The position numbers and the translations under genes are program-made. Below are positions 25,274 to 33,543 of a DNA stretch of 54,132 nucleotides, piece by piece; positions within the stretch are counted from its first letter, which is position 1; every line of letters starts with the position of its first letter. This DNA comes from Lachnospiraceae bacterium. Its GTDB lineage: Bacteria; Bacillota; Clostridia; Lachnospirales; Lachnospiraceae. The stretch spans positions 1-54,132 of the forward strand of contig JAFRSU010000032.1 in NCBI GenBank assembly GCA_017427415.1, in the 5' to 3' direction. The notes under the pieces are model-generated. The model was not told where the DNA came from. It worked only from the letters and a program-made list of their open reading frames with translations, and made no database searches.

Positions 25274-26434
25274 TCATATTATATAAAATATTTTTTTGAG
25301 AGAAATCGTAGTAAACATAACTGTTTCAAATACTTTTTCTGCAATATGTTTAGCTGCATTTCCTGATCCATAAGGGCTGGTAGCTTCTTGGCATACATTA
25401 CGGAATTCAGGTGAAAGGGCTTTTTGCATTCCTGCCTTTATGGATTCTGTATCGCTCCCACAATTAATGGTACTTGCAGATTGCAGTCTGCCTTTTTGGC
25501 GATCACCTATATTTACAGTCGGTATATGGAATGCAGGGGCTTCTATAATTCCGCTTGATGAGTTGCCGAGTACGAAAACAGAATGTTTCATGAGTGACAG
25601 ATATCTTTTGGCGCCCAGTGAATCATATACTTTGATGTTACTAATTTCTTTTTCGGCTGAATCAAGTATTGAATTGATTAATGCTCCGCCCTGATCGGCG
25701 TTGGATTTTGTTACTATAAATAGGATTTCAGGGAAAGCTTTTATTGCCTCAAGAAAACTATCCATTTGCTGTGCTAATAGTCCGTCTTCCATAGTCACGG
25801 GATGATAAGTACAGACAGCATAATCACATTCACTCAGTCCGATACAGTCTAAAGCTTCTTTTTTTGATGATGTGGCAAGAGCGAGAATATTATCTGTACT
25901 TGTGGATCCGAAGTTAAATACTCTGTCAGGATCTTCCCCTAGTTGGATAACTCTTTTTCGGCTGTCTTCATTAGTAACAAAATGCAGATAACTCATTTTG
26001 GTTATAGAGTGCCGTATCCATTCATCTTTTGCTCCTTCAGTGGTATCACCGCCACAAAGATGGAAGATAGGAGTATTTGTGTTTCCGGCAGCTATGGCTA
26101 TTGCAAGCATCTCATATCTGTCACCAAGTATAACTATAGCAGTATACCGTTCCTCGATAAAAAGAGATGTAAATTTCAGAAGTGTATCAGCCTGGTTTGA
26201 CGAAATATCATATTCGGAGTCTGATTTTACAGGGATGGCTATTTCATGATCAATCCGGATACCGTCTTCTTTTATTTCGTTAATAGTATAACCGTATTCC
26301 TGGCTAAGGTGTGTACCGGTAACTATGACATCAACTTTAAACTCAGGAGATTCATGTTTCCTGAGCTCTTTTATAACCGGAGCCAATAATCCGTATTCTG
26401 CTCTTGTTGATGTGATTACCGCTATTTTCTTCAT
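25274..26434 (-). CDS. legG: Hydrolysing UDP/GDP-sugar 2-epimerase (LegG/NeuC type)
   Basis: A 386-residue enzyme that inverts C2 and releases the nucleotide, giving 2,4-diacetamido-2,4,6-trideoxymannose, the substrate of LegI. The start MKKIAVITSTRAEYGLLAPV and motifs TGTHLSQEYG, ILGDRYEMLA, HLCGGDTTEGA and GNSSSGIIEAP are characteristic of NeuC-like epimerases. Its ATG overlaps the legI stop by 4 bases. The last dozen residues (TTISLKKIFYII) run into an AT-rich junction and may be a recent extension. It is the final gene of the leftward leg operon. Confidence 0.88.
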   Translation of the reverse strand: MKKIAVITSTRAEYGLLAPVIKELRKHESPEFKVDVIVTGTHLSQEYGYTINEIKEDGIRIDHEIAIPVKSDSEYDISSNQADTLLKFTSLFIEERYTAIVILGDRYEMLAIAIAAGNTNTPIFHLCGGDTTEGAKDEWIRHSITKMSYLHFVTNEDSRKRVIQLGEDPDRVFNFGSTSTDNILALATSSKKEALDCIGLSECDYAVCTYHPVTMEDGLLAQQMDSFLEAIKAFPEILFIVTKSNADQGGALINSILDSAEKEISNIKVYDSLGAKRYLSLMKHSVFVLGNSSSGIIEAPAFHIPTVNIGDRQKGRLQSASTINCGSDTESIKAGMQKALSPEFRNVCQEATSPYGSGNAAKHIAEKVFETVMFTTISLKKIFYII

Positions 26435-27423
26435 AATTCTATTTTTTCATCCTCGTTAAAATCTCTGACTGCTTTTGTGCCTAACACTTCATTCCATCTC
26501 ATTGGTGAAATGCCTGTACCGGGACGCTTGACGGTGATATTTTCGACGGTAAATACTTCGCCTGCTTTTATTTCTTTTTTTGCTACTATACTTTTACGGG
26601 CTATGGTAATATTCTTCTTTTCTGAGGCGGACGGGGTTTTGTCACCTGTACCGATCGCCTTTTCTATATTTCTTATGGAACATACCATTTGTTTGAGTTC
26701 CTGCGGCTCAAGACTTGCCTTGTGGTCAGGTCCTTCCATGTTCCGGTCAAGAGTGAAATGCTTTTCTATAATGGTGGCTCCGAGGGCAACGGCTGCTATA
26801 GGCACTTCAATGCCTTTGGTGTGGTCCGAATATCCGACTTCTACACCAAATGCTTCACGCATAGTTTTCATGGCAGCCAGGTTTACGTCTTCGAAAGGAG
26901 TAGGATATTCTGTATTGCAATGAAGCAGTTTTATATCTTTAGTACCAGTGTCTTTTAATACTTTTATGGCATCGGATATTTCATTCATTTCACACATGCC
27001 GGTGGACATAACCACGGGTTTACCTGTTTTGGCGAGAGCTACAAGATAGGGGTAGTTTGTAACTTCGCCTGAAGGGATCTTCCAGAACGGCATATCAAGT
27101 GAATTGAGGAAATCAATACTTTCAAAATCAAACGGAGTTGATAAAAAACATATGCCTATCTTATTACAATATTCTTTTAATCTGACAAATGAATCATAGG
27201 ATAACTCCAGTTTTTTTAACATATCCTGTTGAGAGCTGTCACCTGTGGTCTTTTTTTGATATTCAGCTTTTTGAGCATCTTTCGATACCAGATTTTCTGA
27301 TTTAAAAGTCTGATATTTTACGCAATCGGCACCTGCTTCTTTAGCGGCATCAGCCAGACGGCATGCCAGTTCGAAGCTTCCGTTGTGATTTACGCCGGCT
27401 TCAGCTATTATATATACACTCAT
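26431..27423 (-). CDS. legI: N,N'-diacetyllegionaminate synthase (LegI/NeuB type)
   Basis: A 330-residue synthase that condenses the six-carbon sugar with phosphoenolpyruvate to make the nine-carbon acid. The N-terminal TIM-barrel opens IIAEAGVNHNGSFELA and includes VKYQTFKSENLV and GYSDHTKGIEVPIAA. The C-terminal SAF/antifreeze-like domain reads RKSIVAKKEIKAGEVFT then VKRPGTGISPMRW. It is coupled at both ends to its neighbours by overlaps of a few bases. NeuB and PseI are close relatives; the neighbours LegB, LegC and PtmE favour legionaminic acid. Confidence 0.9.
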   Translation of the reverse strand: MSVYIIAEAGVNHNGSFELACRLADAAKEAGADCVKYQTFKSENLVSKDAQKAEYQKKTTGDSSQQDMLKKLELSYDSFVRLKEYCNKIGICFLSTPFDFESIDFLNSLDMPFWKIPSGEVTNYPYLVALAKTGKPVVMSTGMCEMNEISDAIKVLKDTGTKDIKLLHCNTEYPTPFEDVNLAAMKTMREAFGVEVGYSDHTKGIEVPIAAVALGATIIEKHFTLDRNMEGPDHKASLEPQELKQMVCSIRNIEKAIGTGDKTPSASEKKNITIARKSIVAKKEIKAGEVFTVENITVKRPGTGISPMRWNEVLGTKAVRDFNEDEKIEL

Positions 27424-28052
27424 TATTGTACCACCTTACCCGGATTACCGTATATTGTGACATTAGCAGGGACATTGTGTACGATGACACTTCCGGCACC
27501 TACCAGAACATTGTTTTCAATCGTGATCTGCTGTCGGATGACAGAGCCTGCACCGATATGTGTGGAAGCACCTATATTTACTTCGCCGCATAGAATGGAT
27601 CCGGAACTGATATGTGAAAAAGCTCCGATATTACATTCATGTTCGACTATCGCTCCGGTGTTAATGATAGCACATTCATCTACACAAGCACCTGAATTTA
27701 GCACAGCTTTTTTGCCGATATAAGTCCCTTCTTTAATAATTACGTCTTTTGCAAGAATGGCAGTAGGGTCGATTATCACAGGAATATTGAAACCGAGGTT
27801 TTTGATCATGGAGTAAAGACGGATCCTGGTAGCGGTATTGCCGATACTTCCTACTGTGATAAATGCGTCTGTCCACCCTTGTTTTATCAGTGAAGGAAGA
27901 TCATCGTCGGTTCCTATGGTGGTGATACCTGCATAGGTATTTTTGATGTTATCGATGATTCCTATATCCTCGTAAGTATTTAAACTTAAAATGCTGTCAA
28001 GTACTGAGCGACAGTGTCCCCCGCCACCGATTAACAGTAATTTTTTTCCCAT
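27423..28052 (-). CDS. legH: Sugar N-acetyltransferase (LegH/NeuD/PglD type)
   Basis: A 209-residue acetyltransferase. The N-terminal Rossmann-like part starts KLLLIGGGGHCRSVLDSI, and the rest is a left-handed beta-helix of hexapeptide repeats (for example VLNSGACVDECAIINTGAIV). The conserved histidine pair lies around VEHECNIGAFSHI. It would acetylate the 4-amino group of the trideoxy sugar made by LegB and LegC. It begins 2 bases after the ptmE stop and overlaps legI. Confidence 0.85.
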   Translation of the reverse strand: MGKKLLLIGGGGHCRSVLDSILSLNTYEDIGIIDNIKNTYAGITTIGTDDDLPSLIKQGWTDAFITVGSIGNTATRIRLYSMIKNLGFNIPVIIDPTAILAKDVIIKEGTYIGKKAVLNSGACVDECAIINTGAIVEHECNIGAFSHISSGSILCGEVNIGASTHIGAGSVIRQQITIENNVLVGAGSVIVHNVPANVTIYGNPGKVVQ

Positions 28053-28054
28053 AT

Positions 28055-29098
28055 TTATTCTCCGAAAAGCTTGATTCTCATTTTTTCCAGTTCTGATAAT
28101 TGCCCCATATCCATCCAGTCGCTTTCACCTACAGGGAATACGGCAACATTTTTGCCTTTTTTCCGCTCTATATCTACTATATCGGGGAATCCCATGGGAG
28201 TATCTTCCGGGATATCATCGACTACTTCGGGTTCTACTATATAGATACCTGTATTAGTAAGGAAGGACATGAGCGGTTTTTCTTTCATATTTTCAATGGT
28301 ACCGTTTTTTCCCATATCTACTATGCCATACGGAAGAGTCATGTTCTTGTATGCACATATCATAGTGATGGTATTGTGGTGTTCCTTATGGAACTCGATC
28401 ATTCTCTCATAATTGGCTGTGAGCAATGCATCACAGTTGGCGAAAAAGAAAGTGTCGGAAAAGACACCCTTAAGCAGACTTAACCCTCCACCGGTACCTA
28501 AAGGTTTTTTCTCATTGTACCAGGTGATATTGTAGGGTTCTTCATTTTCTGCAAAGTAAGCTTTTATCAGCTCTTTTTTATAATTAACGATGATATGGAA
28601 GTCGTTACAGCTATAAGATTGATACTCTTTCATTATCAGCTCGATAATGGGGAGTTCACCTACAGGTATCAGAGGTTTAGGGATGACTCTTGTGTACGGA
28701 TCAAGTCGGGTGCCCCTGCCTCCTGCATTTATCACAACGGGGACATTTATTGCTCCGCGTCTTTTCTTAAAGTCCTTAGGTCCGGTATACAGATCTGTTA
28801 TAATACCATGATTATCAAGGACAGGTATGACTATCCAGTTTTTTTCGTGATAGAGCTTTTGAGCTTCTTCTATGGAATTGGCTGTTTTAGGATGATGGTT
28901 AGCTGCATTAGTCGCAGGTTCGTCCATCTTTCCTCCGCTAAGCAGGAAACGTCTGATATCACCATCGGTGATACAACAGGTCATTTCTCCGTTCTGTCCG
29001 GTAAGAAACAGTATTCCGTTTGCGTTATTGTCTATATCACGCATTGCCTCAGATAAAGATATGGTATCGCGTGATATGTATTTTTGCATATCATCCAT
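28055..29098 (-). CDS. ptmE: CBS-domain sugar-1-phosphate nucleotidylyltransferase (PtmE type)
   Basis: A 347-residue protein with an N-terminal CBS pair (about 1-115) and a nucleotidyltransferase domain beginning VVINAGGRGTRLDPYT, followed by KPLIPVGELPIIE. This architecture matches Campylobacter PtmE, which makes GDP-GlcNAc for the GDP-linked legionaminic pathway. Its presence suggests the pathway here also runs through GDP sugars. The start shares one base with the legC stop (TAATG). The CBS domains could sense nucleotides and regulate flux; that is inference. Confidence 0.85.
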   Translation of the reverse strand: MDDMQKYISRDTISLSEAMRDIDNNANGILFLTGQNGEMTCCITDGDIRRFLLSGGKMDEPATNAANHHPKTANSIEEAQKLYHEKNWIVIPVLDNHGIITDLYTGPKDFKKRRGAINVPVVINAGGRGTRLDPYTRVIPKPLIPVGELPIIELIMKEYQSYSCNDFHIIVNYKKELIKAYFAENEEPYNITWYNEKKPLGTGGGLSLLKGVFSDTFFFANCDALLTANYERMIEFHKEHHNTITMICAYKNMTLPYGIVDMGKNGTIENMKEKPLMSFLTNTGIYIVEPEVVDDIPEDTPMGFPDIVDIERKKGKNVAVFPVGESDWMDMGQLSELEKMRIKLFGE

Positions 29099-30297
29099 TA
29101 TGTTATGTCCTTTAGGTATTCTTTTATTGTTTTTGCAACATATTGTATTTCTTCTTCGGTTATCTGTGTGCTTGAAGGAATATTGAGTATCCGTTCTGCG
29201 TAGTAGGGAGCCTTTTCTAATTTATATGTTACCTCGTTCAGATAGGGCTTCTGCTCGTTTATAAGGCCCCATATAGCACGAGTCTGGATGCCTTTGGTAT
29301 CTAAATAGGTAATAATATCTCTCATAGGTACTTTTATCCTGGAGCGGTCCAGTTTTAGCGAATAGAACCATTTGTTTGACTCGGTACCGCTTCTAAATGG
29401 TATGAGCTCGGCTAATTCAAAATCTTTGAACAGTTCTTTATATAACTCATAATTACGCTGCTTTCTTCTGATAAACTCAGGTAATTCTTCCATTTGTGCC
29501 ACACCGAGAGCAGCCTGCAAGTTGGTCATACGGTAATTGTAGCCGACTTCATGATGGATGTAGTAATGAGGGTCATCCTTGGCCTGAGTGGAAAGGTATC
29601 TTAAATGGTCAACGGTTTTTGAATTATTAGCAGTAACAGCTCCGCCACCTCCGGTGGTAATGATTTTATTTCCATTAAAACTGAATGCCCCGTAGTCGCC
29701 TATAGTTCCGGCGTATTTTCCGGCATATGTGGAAATTTGGTCATTAACGGCTTCTTCAGCGGTTAAGTAACGGGTACCTAATGCTTCTGTGGCATCCTCA
29801 ATAACCTTTATGTTATATTTTTTTGCGGTAGTCATGATGGATTCCATATCTGCCATATTGCCGAATACATGTACTACCACCAATGCTTTTACGGTTTGAT
29901 TTTTATACTTTAATTCAGTTCCGTTAAAGGTGCATTCTTCTTCGCAGAATTCCTTTAGTTTGTCGGGATCCATGCAGAAGCTGTCGTCACAGTCGATAAA
30001 TACGGGAGTAGCAAACTGGTACTTTACCGGATTGACTGCAGCGATAAATGTAAGAGGGGGTACAAGCACCACATCACCGGGTTTAACTCCGGCTTCGACT
30101 AATGAAAGGTGTATAGCCGATGTACCGCTCTGACATGCAGCCACATTCTCTGTATGGAGAAAAGCAGCCATATCTTTTTCGAGCCGTGTTATGTATGCAC
30201 CGCCGGTAGATACCCAACCTTGCTCTATGGCATCATCAACATATTTTTTTTCGTTTCCTTCAAAGTTAGGAATTGAAAGAGGGATGTATTTATTCAT
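29098..30297 (-). CDS. legC: PLP-dependent sugar 4-aminotransferase (LegC, DegT/DnrJ family)
   Basis: A 399-residue DegT/DnrJ/EryC1/StrS aminotransferase that places an amino group at C4 of the 4-keto sugar made by LegB. The PLP lysine lies in AFSFNGNKIITTGGGG; the substrate/PLP segments IEDATEALGTRYL and QSGTSAIHLSLV are also clear. It begins MNKYIPLSIPNFEGNEKKYV, as LegC proteins do. It starts 14 bases after the legB stop. Confidence 0.9.
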   Translation of the reverse strand: MNKYIPLSIPNFEGNEKKYVDDAIEQGWVSTGGAYITRLEKDMAAFLHTENVAACQSGTSAIHLSLVEAGVKPGDVVLVPPLTFIAAVNPVKYQFATPVFIDCDDSFCMDPDKLKEFCEEECTFNGTELKYKNQTVKALVVVHVFGNMADMESIMTTAKKYNIKVIEDATEALGTRYLTAEEAVNDQISTYAGKYAGTIGDYGAFSFNGNKIITTGGGGAVTANNSKTVDHLRYLSTQAKDDPHYYIHHEVGYNYRMTNLQAALGVAQMEELPEFIRRKQRNYELYKELFKDFELAELIPFRSGTESNKWFYSLKLDRSRIKVPMRDIITYLDTKGIQTRAIWGLINEQKPYLNEVTYKLEKAPYYAERILNIPSSTQITEEEIQYVAKTIKEYLKDIT

Positions 30298-30311
30298 GTT
30301 TTTGTCCTTTT

Positions 30312-31526
30312 CTACATCTTTGAATCAAGTGAACGGCCGGTTTCTATATGTTCAAAATTGGGAAGATATTCATGCAGGATATTTACGATTTTTTCTTTAT
30401 CTGCAGGAATTCCTTCTGATGAAAAAGTGGTATTTAGTTTTTCAAACAGAGTTGCGATTTTCTCTTTGTCCGGAATAGCCTTACCCGTGATAACTCCAAG
30501 GGAACTGAATCTGTTCATGTCAGCAGTCTCGGTATCGGTTACAAATTCTTCGTAAGCTTTTTCACCGGATGTATTTGATTTTGAAAAATGAACCGGGTAG
30601 AGGTTACTGCCTGCCTTTAAATCTTCAGCTTTGTCTATAGCTTCTTCGTCGGTATTACATTTGAGTACATTGTAGCCTTGTACTTTAAGCAGTTCTTCAG
30701 CTATGGCATCAAAGGTCATCATCTGTGCTTCTTTTAATTTAGGAAAAAAGATAGCACGGTTTTCACCAAGCATACAGGAGAGTAGGCAAATCTGACCTGA
30801 TTCTTCAGGTGATACAAAATATCGTCTTACATCTGAAGGAGCGGAAAGCGGCTGGAGCTTTTGTATCCTTGCCAAGAAACCTGCAGGAAGTGATCCGTTA
30901 GAAAATGCAACATTAGCAAAACGTGCGGTCTTTACCGGGAACTTGTCGGAATAACTGAAGATAACATCTTCCATTATCCTTTTTGATGCACCCATGATAT
31001 TTACCGGATTAGCTGCCTTGTCTGTGGATACGCAGAAATATTCTTCGGGCGGATATTCGGTAAGCAGGTCAAGCAGCTTTTTAGCATGTAGTACGTTGTT
31101 TTGGATAAGCGCTTCTACAGAGTAGATGTCCTTTTCGGAACGCACATGTTTATGTGCCGAGAAGTTGCCTACTACATCAAAGCCTCCTCTACTTCTGAAC
31201 ATTTTCGTAAAAACAGGAGAAGCAAAGTCCATGGGATATGGAATATAGTCATCCGGAACAAACATGCCTTTAGAGGATCGTAAGTCTCTAGTAAGCTCTG
31301 CTAAAGCATTCTCGTTGGTATCGACTACCACAAGTGTTTTAGGTTTGAATGGGAGAAGGGCCTTTATAAATGAGGAACCTATTGATCCTGCACCACCTAT
31401 TACAAGGACAGATTTGTTACATATCCTTTCAGTGAGCAGCGCCCGGTTAGCCTCAATATCCTGAAGGAACATGGATACCGGACGTTTGGTAACATATTCG
31501 GATATAAATTGATCAAGATTAAGCAT
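30312..31526 (-). CDS. legB: Nucleotide-sugar 4,6-dehydratase (LegB type)
   Basis: A 404-residue short-chain dehydratase/epimerase of the polysaccharide-biosynthesis (CapD/PglF) group. The NAD motif is GGAGSIG (44-50); the catalytic region reads CVSTDKAANPVNIMGASKR, and HKHVRSEKD replaces the usual KHVPLME segment. It starts the legionaminic pathway by 4,6-dehydration of a nucleotide-linked GlcNAc. It is first in the leftward operon after a sigma-A-like promoter. No membrane segments are seen, so it is a soluble form. Confidence 0.88.
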   Translation of the reverse strand: MLNLDQFISEYVTKRPVSMFLQDIEANRALLTERICNKSVLVIGGAGSIGSSFIKALLPFKPKTLVVVDTNENALAELTRDLRSSKGMFVPDDYIPYPMDFASPVFTKMFRSRGGFDVVGNFSAHKHVRSEKDIYSVEALIQNNVLHAKKLLDLLTEYPPEEYFCVSTDKAANPVNIMGASKRIMEDVIFSYSDKFPVKTARFANVAFSNGSLPAGFLARIQKLQPLSAPSDVRRYFVSPEESGQICLLSCMLGENRAIFFPKLKEAQMMTFDAIAEELLKVQGYNVLKCNTDEEAIDKAEDLKAGSNLYPVHFSKSNTSGEKAYEEFVTDTETADMNRFSSLGVITGKAIPDKEKIATLFEKLNTTFSSEGIPADKEKIVNILHEYLPNFEHIETGRSLDSKM

Positions 31527-31601
31527 AGTATTCTCCTGATTTCAATATGTAAGTAAATTAATTATTCTTCAACAAAAGAGATAAGGGTATTATTGTAAAA
31601 A

Positions 31602-31630
31602 AGTATACCATAAAGATGCTTAATTATCAA
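31602..31630 (-). promoter_or_regulatory. Sigma-A promoter of the leg operon
   Basis: On the minus strand, TTGATA (31625-31630), 17 bases, TATACT (31602-31607). It lies about 75 bases before the legB start. No sigma-28 motif is present, so sugar synthesis seems independent of late flagellar control. Confidence 0.6.
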
Positions 31631-31663
31631 TGTTTTCAAAAAAAAAGGTTTGAATCTGATAGA

Positions 31664-31692
31664 TTGACAAGTCCGCATAATTACACTAAACT
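31664..31692 (+). promoter_or_regulatory. Possible sigma-A promoter of the nucleotidyltransferase gene
   Basis: TTGACA (31664-31669), 17 bases, TAAACT (31687-31692), divergent from the leg promoter. Confidence 0.4.
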
Positions 31693-31749
31693 AATAATGA
31701 TAGTATGCAAATAATATGGATAGGCACTATATATCTGGAAAGGAGTATA

Positions 31750-32163
31750 ATGGATCAAATAAGTGAATTTAACATTAATAATGCAAAAGCCAGAATACGC
31801 GGTTTGATTGATCTACAAAAAAGATTGCAGTCATTATATGGTGAAAATAACTATAATGTGTTCGTTTTTGGAAGTTATCCTACTGTAAAGTATGATGAAA
31901 CTAAAAGTGATGTTGACATTGCTGTTTATACTCCTGATATAGAATTATACAAGAAAATTGCGTTAGAAATTGAAGAGTTTTTTAGTAAAAAAGATATTCC
32001 GACAGATCTGTTTTTTATCGATTTATCTTTTCCGGCACCTATCTATCTGGCACCTTTGCATGCTCAGATACAGTTCACTGATTATTACCCTCAGGAACTT
32101 AAGACATTTGAGAGTAAATGCAATGATGCATTGAAAAAGATTAATGAGAAAATGGCAGTATGA
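31750..32163 (+). CDS. Nucleotidyltransferase-domain protein (MNT-like)
   Basis: A 137-residue protein with the Pol-beta-type nucleotidyltransferase signature: FVFGSYPTVKYDETKSDVDI, where GS and the DxD (SDVDIAV) supply metal and nucleotide contacts. ATG 31750 is used because GGAAAGGAG lies just before it. Such proteins are often antitoxins that modify a HEPN toxin, but no HEPN gene is next to it. It is divergent from the leg operon and converges on the rpn gene. Confidence 0.7.
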   Translation: MDQISEFNINNAKARIRGLIDLQKRLQSLYGENNYNVFVFGSYPTVKYDETKSDVDIAVYTPDIELYKKIALEIEEFFSKKDIPTDLFFIDLSFPAPIYLAPLHAQIQFTDYYPQELKTFESKCNDALKKINEKMAV

Positions 32164-32170
32164 AAAAATA

Positions 32171-32200
32171 TAAAAAACGGGAGAGGGTAACCTCTCCCGT
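32171..32200 (-). terminator. Terminator of rpn
   Basis: A 10-bp stem ACGGGAGAGG/CCTCTCCCGT with a GTAA loop; on the minus strand a T-run follows. A near-identical hairpin ends the Na/Pi transporter gene at 35933-35961. Confidence 0.8.
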
Positions 32201-32204
32201 AAAC

Positions 32205-32359
32205 CATATAAGCTCAATGTTCATTATTTAGTCGTTTATATCAGGTACATTTTTATTTTTTGAGGCTTCTAAAAGAGAATTGAGTTCCTGAATCTTGGCT
32301 TGAAGTTGTTCGATTTTTAAGTCTTTTGCTTTGGATGCAGCTATAGCTGCCTTGGCTTT
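32205..32359. repeat. rpn 3' end, copy 1 of a direct duplication
   Basis: About 155 bases, starting CATATAAGCTCAATG, nearly identical to 35216-35370 in the same orientation. The pair brackets the rpn body and the second flagellin. Confidence 0.9.
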
Positions 32360-33151
32360 AGCAGTGGCTTCTTCAATCTCAACCTTAGCTTTTTCCTGAT
32401 CTTCCATGATCATTTTATGAAGTAGTTCGTTTTCTTCGCGGCGATATATCTGATTTCTTATCTTTTCATCTTCTGCAAGCTGATAAATGCTTGATATTGT
32501 GTAATCCATAGTAGGGTTTTCTTGTGTCAGCATCTTTAATTCCTCCCAGCTTTTAGCTTTAAACAGCCTCGCCCAATCGGTCACGCCGTACAGATTATCT
32601 TCTTCTGTAGCAAGGTCGATCCTGGTGAGATTAACGTGTGTCAGTCTGATCTTATCGGTATAAATCTGGTCTGCATTTTTTGTATTCATGAGCATGAAAT
32701 CAGAGACGAATCCGGGTTCATCTTCGAATAAAGTAAAATCACAGAAGGAAATCTGCCATACAGGTTTAGCATCTCTATAGTAGGTTCCATGGTTTAGCTC
32801 ACTAAACGCTCTACAGGCATAAACAAGGGTGCGTTCTATCCATCCGGGATGACGAACTACCTGCATTTCCAAGTCAACTTCCTTTTCGTGATTTAGCAGA
32901 GTCCTGATATCGAGATGGTACTCTTTGCTGTCAATGTCTTCACCTAACAGAATAGGGTTGGTTACTTCAATTTCAGAAATAGATTCGATAGTAACCTTTA
33001 AAAAAGAAGCTACTATTGCCTTAAGAGTTCTTTCATCCTTCTGCATCAATGCCCGGAAGAGGTAATCGTTTGACATACTGAACCGTAGTTCTCCAGTCAT
33101 TTTCTTCCAATCAGGGCTGTAAGCTATAGAGTTTTCATAATTCTTTGCCAT
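32228..33151 (-). CDS. Rpn/PD-(D/E)XK nuclease family protein (PF12784-like)
   Basis: A 307-residue member of the transposase-like Rpn family, which promotes RecA-independent recombination in the characterised enteric cases. The N-terminal part LRFSMSNDYLFRALMQKDE followed by LKAIVASFL is characteristic; the nuclease core includes YHLDIRTLLNHEKEVDLEMQ with the D...E-x-Q catalytic pattern. The C-terminal 60 residues are an Ala/Lys/Glu-rich coiled coil. The start follows AAGGAGG on the minus strand. The last third of the gene is duplicated downstream of the second flagellin, consistent with a mobile or recombining unit. Confidence 0.85.
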   Translation of the reverse strand: MAKNYENSIAYSPDWKKMTGELRFSMSNDYLFRALMQKDERTLKAIVASFLKVTIESISEIEVTNPILLGEDIDSKEYHLDIRTLLNHEKEVDLEMQVVRHPGWIERTLVYACRAFSELNHGTYYRDAKPVWQISFCDFTLFEDEPGFVSDFMLMNTKNADQIYTDKIRLTHVNLTRIDLATEEDNLYGVTDWARLFKAKSWEELKMLTQENPTMDYTISSIYQLAEDEKIRNQIYRREENELLHKMIMEDQEKAKVEIEEATAKAKAAIAASKAKDLKIEQLQAKIQELNSLLEASKNKNVPDIND

Positions 33152-33245
33152 ATAAACCTCCTTTGTGAACGTTTAGGTGCATGGCTATACCTAAAACTGT
33201 GAAGGACATATCATAAAAAGACAGGATACATCCTTGGTGACACGC

Positions 33246-33273
33246 AGGAGTACTTCTTTTTTCACTCCTGCTA
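33246..33273. other. Hairpin upstream of rpn
   Basis: GCAGGAGT/ACTCCTGC with a T/A-rich loop, about 95 bases before the rpn start. The rest of 33152-33490 is AT-rich without a supported gene. It could be an attenuator or an element end. Confidence 0.4.
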
Positions 33274-33494
33274 AAAATGATACGGGGAAAAGCATGAGTG
33301 AATTTGAAGAAAAACATTACAGTCAAACAAAAAATAATATAAAAAAGTTAAATCAAATAAAAAAAATATAATTTCAAATAGTTACTTCATGCTCTTTGAT
33401 GAGCATAGAATAGCATATTATCTATAGAATGTCAAACGATATTTATAATATGGTCAGCTTCTTAGTAGGATCATATGGCTTGGAATGTTACTTC

Positions 33495-33522
33495 TAAAGT
33501 TTCACATATAATCTGTCGATAT
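33495..33522 (+). promoter_or_regulatory. Sigma-28-like promoter of the second flagellin
   Basis: TAAAG (33495-33499), 15 bases, GTCGATAT (33515-33522). The leader is only about 20 bases, with a GATATA/TATATC hairpin overlapping the -10, and lacks the GGA-loop hairpins found before the main flagellin. Confidence 0.65.
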
Positions 33523-33543
33523 AACATATATCGGAGGTGCTCT

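Noticed and set aside
33135..33326. Small minus-strand gene upstream of rpn
   Set aside because: It overlaps the rpn ribosome site and start, and the translation has no recognisable character; the region holds a hairpin instead.
33475..33543. Extended N-terminus for the second flagellin
   Set aside because: It spans the sigma-28-like promoter, and ATG 33544 has CGGAGGTG and starts at the conserved flagellin sequence.
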